This document shows, one piece after another, positions 58,547 to 64,000 of a DNA stretch of 64,000 bases (its first letter is position 1; every line of letters begins with the position of its first letter). The DNA is from Sebaldella termitidis ATCC 33386 (lineage in GTDB: Bacteria > Fusobacteriota > Fusobacteriia > Fusobacteriales > Leptotrichiaceae), in contig NC_013517.1 of assembly GCF_000024405.1 (NCBI RefSeq), positions 1,178,001 to 1,242,000 on the forward strand. The letters are read 5' to 3'. The translations under genes were made by a program, and so were the position numbers. Below the pieces are notes generated by a model that was not told the DNA's origin, ran no database searches, and saw nothing but the letters and a program-made list of their open reading frames with translations.

Positions 58547-59923
58547 TTATACGGCTTTTTCTATATCAAACCAAAATTTTACCCCGTTTTCGGTATTAAC
58601 TACACCGGAATCACAGTTTAGCTTTTCAAGTATTCCCTTTACAATAGCCAGTCCCAGACCAGTTCCTCCATATTTTCTGCTGCGTGAATCATCCTCTTTG
58701 AAAAATGGTTTCCAGATTTTATCAATAACTTCTTCCGGAATCAAAGGCCCGTTATTTATAATCTCAATAGTAAGATAATTTCCCTTTGAAAAAGAATGCA
58801 CTCTTATTATCCCTGTTCCGTCATCGGGAACAAATGAGATGGCATTGCTTATAAGATTGGTAAGTACCTGAAGCAGTAAAGTCCGATTGGAATTTACCAT
58901 GATTTTCGGAACATTAAAGTCAAGAAGAATATTTTTGGCATCAAAATCTACTTTATATTTAAGGAGGATAGAATTAATAAATTCCCTCAATTCAAAAACT
59001 TCATATTGGAATTCATGTAAAAGTGATGAACTTTTTAACAGAACCAGAAGTGAATCAATGAGCTTGGTCATATGCTGTCCTTCATTTATTATTTCTCCGG
59101 CGTATTCCTGAAGCTCTTCTACAGTATCCGCATATCCTCCGGCAATAAATTCCGCATGTGTATTCATAATAGTAATGGGTGTTTTCAGTTCATGAGTTAT
59201 GGCAGTAATAAAATTTTTGGTATCCTGATCTTTTTTTCTTTCGTAATCAATATCCTGTTGTAATTCAACATTCATGTTTTTCAGATTTTGAAGATTATTT
59301 TCCAGTGTCTGGGAAAGCAGGTTCAGATTATTGGCAGTTTCGCCAAATTCATCCCTGGTGTGTAGGTCGAGCTTTTCAGAGAAGTTAAGATTAATAATCT
59401 CTTTGATATTCCCGTTGATTAATGTGATTTTTTTGGAAAGGTATCTTGAAAAAATCATAACCAGAGGAATCGAAAAAACAAGAGATATCAAACCAACATA
59501 AACATAAAAAGTATTGGAAACTTCCACGGCATTTTCTACCTGTTCAAGCGGGGTTATCAGGGCATACTGTCCTTCAGGCGTTTTTCTTATTATAAGCTTC
59601 AGCCATGTGGGACCTCTTGAAAATCTTAGTATTTCAAATTCATAATTATTTTTTTTGAAAGCTTTTGTAGTTTTATTTCTGGTATCTTCAAGCATTCTTC
59701 TGGGAATAAAGTGATATGAGGTTTCATCGTCGATGTCAATGCTCTTTTTTTCCACAGGGATCAGTTTTCTGGTATCCAGAGTGGATGCAATACGCATAAG
59801 ATCTTTTTCTCTCAGTGCTACATAGTAACTGTTTAAAAATAATTTATTTGATAATATTCCGAATGTTATTGTAGAAATTATTAATAACATTGTAAAGAAG
59901 AATATCTTATATATTATTTTCAT
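58547..59923 (-). CDS. Sensor histidine kinase of the second two-component pair
   Basis: 458 residues. Two membrane helices (about 5-25 and 143-165) flank a periplasmic domain of about 115 residues with many charged residues but no Met/His-rich stretch. HAMP, HisKA (H box THELKTPITIMNTH) and an ATPase domain (N box LTNLISNAISFV, G box GGTGLGLAIVKGI) follow. It overlaps the regulator gene by 17 bases, as in the pair at 10-12 kb; the two pairs look paralogous. The neighbouring small periplasmic proteins could be its accessory sensors, as CpxP is for CpxA; this is an inference. Confidence 0.87.
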   Translation of the reverse strand: MKIIYKIFFFTMLLIISTITFGILSNKLFLNSYYVALREKDLMRIASTLDTRKLIPVEKKSIDIDDETSYHFIPRRMLEDTRNKTTKAFKKNNYEFEILRFSRGPTWLKLIIRKTPEGQYALITPLEQVENAVEVSNTFYVYVGLISLVFSIPLVMIFSRYLSKKITLINGNIKEIINLNFSEKLDLHTRDEFGETANNLNLLSQTLENNLQNLKNMNVELQQDIDYERKKDQDTKNFITAITHELKTPITIMNTHAEFIAGGYADTVEELQEYAGEIINEGQHMTKLIDSLLVLLKSSSLLHEFQYEVFELREFINSILLKYKVDFDAKNILLDFNVPKIMVNSNRTLLLQVLTNLISNAISFVPDDGTGIIRVHSFSKGNYLTIEIINNGPLIPEEVIDKIWKPFFKEDDSRSRKYGGTGLGLAIVKGILEKLNCDSGVVNTENGVKFWFDIEKAV

Positions 59924-60560
59924 TTTTCACCTCAAATTTATATCCAAATCCTTTTACAGTGGTAATATATTCATGTCCTATTTTCTTTCTCAGATTCTTA
60001 ATATGAGTATCTACTGTTCTGGGATCACTTTCACAGAGAAGATCCCATACATTATTCAGAATCTGCTCTCTGGAAAAAATCTTACTGTGGTTTTTGGCAA
60101 GATAAAACAGCAGATCGTATTCCTTTGGAGGAAGATCAACAATTTTTTCATTTAAATATACATTTTTTTCATTTTTTAAAAATCTAAAGTTTCCTATTGT
60201 GTATATCTCATCACCCAGAAGGTTTTTCAAACGAAGCTCCAGAATTTTCAGGCTGAAAGGCTTTCTTATATAATCATCTGCTCCTATTTCAAGTCCTCTT
60301 ATCTCGTCTTCTTCCTGAGTTTTGGCAGTAAGCATAAGGACAGGAGTAGTTTTTTCACTTTTAATGGCTCTGCATACTTCATAGCCGTCTTTTTTCGGCA
60401 TCATAACATCAAGGAGCACAAGATCCGGATTCCATTCATAAAAAAGATCCAGCCCTTCCTCACCATCAGCGGCCTCTCTTACGATATAACCGTTTTTTAC
60501 AAGAAAAGAACGAACTACTTTACGTATTCTTTCTTCATCTTCTACAATTAAAATTTTCAT
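59907..60560 (-). CDS. OmpR-family response regulator of the second pair
   Basis: 217 residues. Receiver motifs VEDEERIRK, DLVLLDVMMPKKDGY (phospho-Asp), LTAKTQ and YIRKPFS; the winged-helix domain has LPPKEYDLLFYLAKN, IFSREQILNNVWD, RTVDTHIKNLRKKIG and TVKGFGYKFE. It is the best candidate to bind the TTCACA repeats found at six promoters in this window, four of them within 5 kb. Its own upstream region has one isolated TTCACA but not the full repeat. Confidence 0.9.
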   Translation of the reverse strand: MKILIVEDEERIRKVVRSFLVKNGYIVREAADGEEGLDLFYEWNPDLVLLDVMMPKKDGYEVCRAIKSEKTTPVLMLTAKTQEEDEIRGLEIGADDYIRKPFSLKILELRLKNLLGDEIYTIGNFRFLKNEKNVYLNEKIVDLPPKEYDLLFYLAKNHSKIFSREQILNNVWDLLCESDPRTVDTHIKNLRKKIGHEYITTVKGFGYKFEVKNENNI

Positions 60561-60582
60561 TTTCCCTCCTTAATGTGGTCGG

Positions 60583-60614
60583 CATCCTGTAATATCAGAA
60601 TTTTCGTCAGGATG
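60583..60614 (-). promoter_or_regulatory. Leader hairpin of the second regulator gene
   Basis: CATCCTG/CAGGATG form a 7-bp stem with an 18-nt loop, 23 bases before the start codon and just ahead of the GGAGGG ribosome site. Confidence 0.4.
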
Positions 60615-60635
60615 ACAGTGTGAATTTTATATCTA

Positions 60636-60664
60636 TTTATATCATATAAATAAAATTATGTAAA
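60636..60664 (-). promoter_or_regulatory. Promoter of the second two-component pair
   Basis: On the minus strand: TTTACA, 17 nt, TATAAA. Confidence 0.5.
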
Positions 60665-60690
60665 AAAGATTATTTATAAAATGTAAATAG

Positions 60691-60742
60691 GGAGAAATAA
60701 ATATCTGTTTTTTGGCAATAGTGTCAGAATATTTATTTCTCC
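60691..60742 (-). repeat. Large perfect inverted repeat between the fourth coiled-coil gene and the regulator gene
   Basis: GGAGAAATAAATAT pairs perfectly (14 bp) with ATATTTATTTCTCC, and CTG/CAG add to the inner stem. There is no T run after it on either strand. It may be a processing or attenuation hairpin in a transcript reading from the coiled-coil gene into the regulator. Confidence 0.5.
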
Positions 60743-60787
60743 AAAATATTTTTGGATTTATAATATTAAAAGGTGTAGCGGGCTGTA

Positions 60788-61198
60788 TTATCCTCTTTGA
60801 GGGGCGGGTCTGCTGCCTCTGTGCAGATTTTTTCCGGTATGTCCTGCTCTTAAATTGTTGTCTTTCATCTCGGCTCTCATCTGGTAACCCAGCAGCTCTT
60901 TCTGCGCCTTTAAGTCTGCTTTCTTTTTAGTAAGGTTTTCTACTTTTTTCCAGTCAACCTTCTCTGCTCTGAGCTGTTTTTGTAATTCCTGTCTGTTCTC
61001 CAAAAGACTTACATCAAGCTTGTTAAATTTGTCTTCGTATTTAGAGTAAATCTGCTCATATAATTTTTTATTTTCTGCCGAGATTGTTTTTTGTATCTGT
61101 TTAGCGGGAACCTGTACAGGAACAGCCTGCTCCGCAAAAGAGAATGAAGATAATGCTGTCATTACAGACAGTGTTGCAATTATATTTTTTTTAATCAT
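60788..61198 (-). CDS. Small secreted coiled-coil protein (Spy/ZraP-like), copy D
   Basis: 136 residues, ATG with GAGGTGATC upstream. Signal peptide about 1-22 (ending SFA), then a proline/valine linker (QAVPVQVPAKQIQ) and the shared domain: YEQIYSKYEDKFNKLDVSLLENRQEL, then KVDWKKVENLTKKKADLKAQ, then GYQMRAEMKDNNLRAG. The C-terminal tail is Arg/His/Pro-rich (HTGKNLHRGSRPAPQRG). The helix-turn-helix spacing aligns well by eye with E. coli ZraP. It lies directly upstream of the second two-component pair, the position CpxP and ZraP genes take relative to their kinases. Confidence 0.68.
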   Translation of the reverse strand: MIKKNIIATLSVMTALSSFSFAEQAVPVQVPAKQIQKTISAENKKLYEQIYSKYEDKFNKLDVSLLENRQELQKQLRAEKVDWKKVENLTKKKADLKAQKELLGYQMRAEMKDNNLRAGHTGKNLHRGSRPAPQRG

Positions 61199-61231
61199 TT
61201 TGATCACCTCATAAATTTTTTCTATATAACT

Positions 61232-61263
61232 ATAATATAATATCAATGTGAAATGTAAGTGAA
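61232..61263 (-). promoter_or_regulatory. TTCACT/TTCACA direct-repeat promoter of copy D
   Basis: On the minus strand: TTCACT, 5 nt, TTCACA, 9 nt, TATTAT. The first half-site differs from TTCAYA at its last base. The remainder of the 61264-61522 gap is AT-rich; a weak TTGAAT, 17 nt, TAATAT at 61362-61390 may serve the next gene. Confidence 0.65.
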
Positions 61264-61522
61264 GAAAAAAAATATTTTTAAAATAAAAATTTCAGGTAAA
61301 ATATTCTGGATATTATCTGGCTGTATAACATAAAAAGTTATATTTTTTAACAGGATTTTTCTTGAATTATTTTATAAATAATAGTAATATGTTAACAGTT
61401 ATATTCAAAATTATATCAGCGTTATTCCTTTTGAATAGCAGGCATAAAAGACAAAGAGCTGAAAATTTTGATAAATAACCGGGAGTAAAAAATATATTAC
61501 TGGGAAGTATTAGGAGAGAACG

Positions 61523-62152
61523 ATGAAGAAGTTTTTTGGCATATTATTTGTATTAGCAATAACAGGGGTTTTGTATTATGCATTTTTGGGAAGCTTCAGA
61601 TATAAAAATTATCTGTATTCCGATTATGTTTTTATGTTAAAAGAAAATGGGAAAGTATACAAAATGGATCCGGTTCAGCTCGTGGGAGACAGGATAACCG
61701 GAAAACGCTATGTCCTGCTGGGACTTAGCAAAAGCTGGAGTTACGGGCATGAAATACAAAAAATATTTATGTTCGCAGGGTCTGATTATAAAATTAATAA
61801 TACTGATTCAAGGTTTTATGATGGAATTCTGACTCCGGATTATTCAAAAGAAAATCCGGTAAAAATCACTGAAATCAAAAAAGAGATAAATATTCATAAG
61901 AGTGAAGAGATAGAGATACTGGATATTAATTATAACGGAAGAAATGAAACTATGACGCTTGAGCCGAATAATAAAAATCCGGAATTTAAAGCATTTAGTT
62001 TTTGGATCTGTTCCAAAAGAAGAAACGGATATAGCTGTGGAAACCGCAGAGGATACGGGATAGATTTTGAGAAGCTGAAAAATAAATTTGGTTTGAATTT
62101 AGATATTGAAATAAATAACAGAGAAAAAGTGGTTTATTTTATAAAAAAATAG
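61523..62152 (+). CDS. Membrane-anchored or secreted protein of unknown function
   Basis: 209 residues. One N-terminal hydrophobic helix (about 4-24, FFGILFVLAITGVLYYAFL) is followed by a polar domain rich in Tyr, Lys and Asn. Two cysteines near the C-terminus (FWICSKRRNGYSCGNRRGYGID) could form a disulfide. No family recognised. It has GGAGAG before the ATG. Confidence 0.55.
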   Translation: MKKFFGILFVLAITGVLYYAFLGSFRYKNYLYSDYVFMLKENGKVYKMDPVQLVGDRITGKRYVLLGLSKSWSYGHEIQKIFMFAGSDYKINNTDSRFYDGILTPDYSKENPVKITEIKKEINIHKSEEIEILDINYNGRNETMTLEPNNKNPEFKAFSFWICSKRRNGYSCGNRRGYGIDFEKLKNKFGLNLDIEINNREKVVYFIKK

Positions 62153-62360
62153 CAATATAAAAGACAGGAAGCAGAAAACCTGTTTTTTTAATGCTATCTG
62201 GTATTAATGCCAGAAAAAGATACAAAGTGTGTATAATTATGATATAATATAAGAAACAAAAGCATAATAAAAAATTTTGAAAAAAATCGTATATAATGTT
62301 ATTATATTAAGAAAATTAAATGTAATATGAGAAATATACCGTTTGCAGAATGGAGAAAAA

Positions 62361-63605
62361 ATGATAAAAGTATTAAAGGGTATGAAGGACAGATATTTTG
62401 AAGATATTAGAAAATATGATTATATTATAGATAGTGCAAAAAATGTTTTTTCAAAGTATGGTTTTGAAAAAATAATTACTCCTATTGTGGAAGAAACAGA
62501 ATTATTTGAAAGAGGAGTAGGCGAAGAAACTGACGTAGTCTCTAAGGAAATGTACACTTTTCTTGACAAAGCAGGAAGAAGTATAACTATGCGTCCTGAA
62601 GGCACAGCCGGTGTAGTAAGAGCTTATCTGCAGGCTGGTCTTTATAAATCCGATCCTCTGGTAAAGTGGTTTTATTACGGCCCTATGTATAGATATGAGG
62701 CTCCGCAGAAAGGGAGATACAGAGAGTTTCATCAGGTAGGAGTAGAAGCTTTCGGTGTAAGAGATCCTTTTGCGGATGCTGAGATAATAAAAATGGGATG
62801 TGAATTTCTTGAAACAGCAGGAATAAAAAATCTTACAGTGGAAATAAACAGTCTTGGAAACAGCAGCTCAAGACAAAGATATACTGCCGAGCTGAAAAAA
62901 TTTATAGAAGAAAGACTTGATAAACTATGCGATAACTGTAAAACCAGATATAAAAAAAATCCTTTGAGAGTACTTGACTGTAAATCAGAGGCTTGTCAGG
63001 AGCAGTATAAGAATGCACCTGTTCTAAAAGATTATCTTGATGAGGAAAGCAGCACTTATTATGAGGAATTAAAGAAATATCTGGAATTGCTTGAAGTAAA
63101 TTATGTGGAAAATTACAGACTGGTACGCGGTCTTGATTATTATTCAGATACGGTTTTTGAAATTAAGTCTGAGAATCTCGGGGCACAGTCCACTGTTCTT
63201 GCAGGGGGAAGATATGATAAGCTTCTGGAAATACTGGGAGATATACAGATGCCCGGAATAGGGTTTGCCGCAGGGACAGAGAGAATAGCACTTCTAATGG
63301 ACGAATCATTGTTGAAAGAGGAAGAAAAGCCCGTATATGTGGTTTATTTTCCTGAAACAAAGGAATATGCGCTGAATATAATAAAAATTTTGAGAGAAAA
63401 CGGCATAAAAGTAGATTTTGACTATGGAATGAAGAGTTTTAAGTCGCAAATGAAAAAAGCAGGAAAATTAAACTCAAAATATGTTATAATATTAGGGGAA
63501 GATGAGAAAAACGAAAATAAAGCAGTACTGAAAAATTTTGATACAGGGGAACAGGAAAAACTTGAAATTGAAAAAGTCATAGAAAGGGTAAATGGAGATG
63601 TATAG
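62361..63605 (+). CDS. hisS: Histidyl-tRNA synthetase
   Basis: 414 residues. It starts MIKVLKGMKDRYFEDI. Class II motifs: motif 1 region YGFEKIITPIVEETELFERGVG, motif 2 MYRYEAPQKGRYREFHQVGVEAFG, the histidine-A loop LVRGLDYYSDTVFE, and motif 3 FAAGTERIALLM. The anticodon-binding domain is C-terminal. The ATG at 62361 follows TGGAGA. No T-box is visible upstream. The aspS start lies inside its last codons, so the two genes are coupled. Confidence 0.95.
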   Translation: MIKVLKGMKDRYFEDIRKYDYIIDSAKNVFSKYGFEKIITPIVEETELFERGVGEETDVVSKEMYTFLDKAGRSITMRPEGTAGVVRAYLQAGLYKSDPLVKWFYYGPMYRYEAPQKGRYREFHQVGVEAFGVRDPFADAEIIKMGCEFLETAGIKNLTVEINSLGNSSSRQRYTAELKKFIEERLDKLCDNCKTRYKKNPLRVLDCKSEACQEQYKNAPVLKDYLDEESSTYYEELKKYLELLEVNYVENYRLVRGLDYYSDTVFEIKSENLGAQSTVLAGGRYDKLLEILGDIQMPGIGFAAGTERIALLMDESLLKEEEKPVYVVYFPETKEYALNIIKILRENGIKVDFDYGMKSFKSQMKKAGKLNSKYVIILGEDEKNENKAVLKNFDTGEQEKLEIEKVIERVNGDV

Positions 63606-64000
63606 AACGCATAATTTAGGCCAGTTAAGAATAGAAAATGCAGGAGAAGAAGTAGTTTTATCAGGATGGGTCGCGAATGTCCGAGATATGAATCATTTTT
63701 TATTTCTGGTTTTGAGAGACAGAGAAGGAATAACACAGGTAATAATAGATAAAGAAAACTCTCCCGAAGGGTTATTTGAAAAGGTAAAAGCATTAAATAA
63801 CGAAGATGTGGTAAGGGTAACCGGAACTGTCAGAGAGAGAAGCAGTAAAAATAAAGATATGCCTACAGGTGATATAGAAGTGGCAGCCGATACTGTGGAT
63901 ATTCTCAGCAGATCACTGCAGCTTCCGTTTGCGATAAATGATAATATAACTAATCTTAGTGAGGATATGAGACTGAAATACAGATATCTTGATCTGAGAA
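63598..64000 (+). CDS. aspS: Aspartyl-tRNA synthetase (N-terminal part, runs off the window)
   Basis: The first 134 residues are visible, starting MYRTHNLGQLRIENAGEEVVLSGWV, the standard AspRS opening. The OB-fold anticodon-binding domain follows (NHFLFLVLRDREGITQVII, VVRVTGTVRERSSKNKDMPTGDIEV), reaching NLSEDMRLKYRYLDLR at the edge, the start of the catalytic domain. The ATG overlaps the hisS stop. The hisS-aspS pair is common in bacteria. Confidence 0.93.
   Translation, partial: MYRTHNLGQLRIENAGEEVVLSGWVANVRDMNHFLFLVLRDREGITQVIIDKENSPEGLFEKVKALNNEDVVRVTGTVRERSSKNKDMPTGDIEVAADTVDILSRSLQLPFAINDNITNLSEDMRLKYRYLDLR

Noticed and set aside
60615-60630. Isolated TTCACA upstream of the second regulator gene as a seventh box
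   Set aside because: There is no second half-site 11 bp away, and it lies downstream of the likely -10, so it does not match the shared architecture.
62153-62360. Possible T-box riboswitch before hisS
   Set aside because: No specifier hairpin, T-box sequence or terminator/antiterminator pair is visible in the 200 bases upstream.
1-64000. CRISPR arrays, insertion sequences, prophage or integrated elements
   Set aside because: No regular repeat-spacer pattern, transposase, integrase or phage gene was seen, and composition is uniform apart from short intergenic stretches.
1-64000. tRNA and rRNA genes
   Set aside because: No cloverleaf with a GGTTCRAATCC-type arm or rRNA-like GC-rich block was found by reading the intergenic regions.

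Overview
The window is AT-rich, tightly packed bacterial chromosome with strong AGGAGG-type ribosome sites. The gene products point to an anaerobic organism with an outer membrane. These include a subtilase autotransporter with a beta-barrel, a small outer-membrane barrel, several small secreted helical proteins, a HydE maturase and an aldehyde:ferredoxin oxidoreductase, together with a very low GC content. This combination fits Fusobacteriota, most likely Leptotrichiaceae (Sebaldella- or Leptotrichia-like). That placement is inferred from gene content only. No tRNA, rRNA, CRISPR array, insertion sequence or prophage was recognised.

Layout. 1-9.4 kb: two flavoproteins, YwbE, a secreted protein, a GNAT acetyltransferase, Tpx, a NalP-like lipoprotein autotransporter protease and a Cof-type phosphatase. 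9.5-12.4 kb: a possible metal or envelope sensing module with a Gly/His-rich secreted protein, a 40-residue His-rich secreted peptide, and a histidine kinase and response regulator. 12.4-26.6 kb: mainly housekeeping (YlmH, PepF, EIIA-Glc, a small outer-membrane protein, CoaX, an Fpg-like protein, sulfurtransferase, SDR, hydrolase, GapN, cysteine desulfurase, HydE). 26.6-38.9 kb: a candidate small RNA, AhpC with a stand-alone AhpF N-terminal domain, glucokinase, a degenerate Ppx/GppA protein, PPK1, VanW, a DMT exporter, Ada and a flavodoxin. 39.3-41.8 kb: ferredoxin, AOR-family enzyme and a MoaD/ThiS-like carrier. 42-55.9 kb: deoxynucleoside kinase, NAPRTase, PotABC, DEAD-box helicase, TpiA-GpmI-SecG, RarA and a CNNM/CBS protein. 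55.9-61.3 kb: three small secreted coiled-coil proteins, a second kinase/regulator pair and a fourth coiled-coil protein. 61.5-64 kb: a membrane protein, HisS and the start of AspS.

The most interesting structure is regulatory. Six promoters share one architecture: TTCAYA, 5 nt, TTCACA, 9 nt, then a -10 hexamer. One of the six first half-sites is TTCACT. They precede four small secreted coiled-coil proteins that resemble the Spy/CpxP/ZraP periplasmic family, one outer-membrane barrel at 16.8 kb and one apparently noncoding transcript at 26.7 kb. The response regulator beside this cluster (59.9-60.6 kb) is the obvious candidate to bind these 11-bp direct repeats, as PhoB/OmpR-family proteins do. 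The paralogous two-component pair at 10.2-12.3 kb has its own repeat (TGWCAT, 5 nt, TGACAC, 10 nt, -10). It occurs upstream of its own regulator gene and upstream of the His-rich peptide gene. I read the two loci as parallel envelope or metal stress modules, each coupling a kinase/regulator pair to small periplasmic effectors, one of them with an outer-membrane protein and an sRNA arm.
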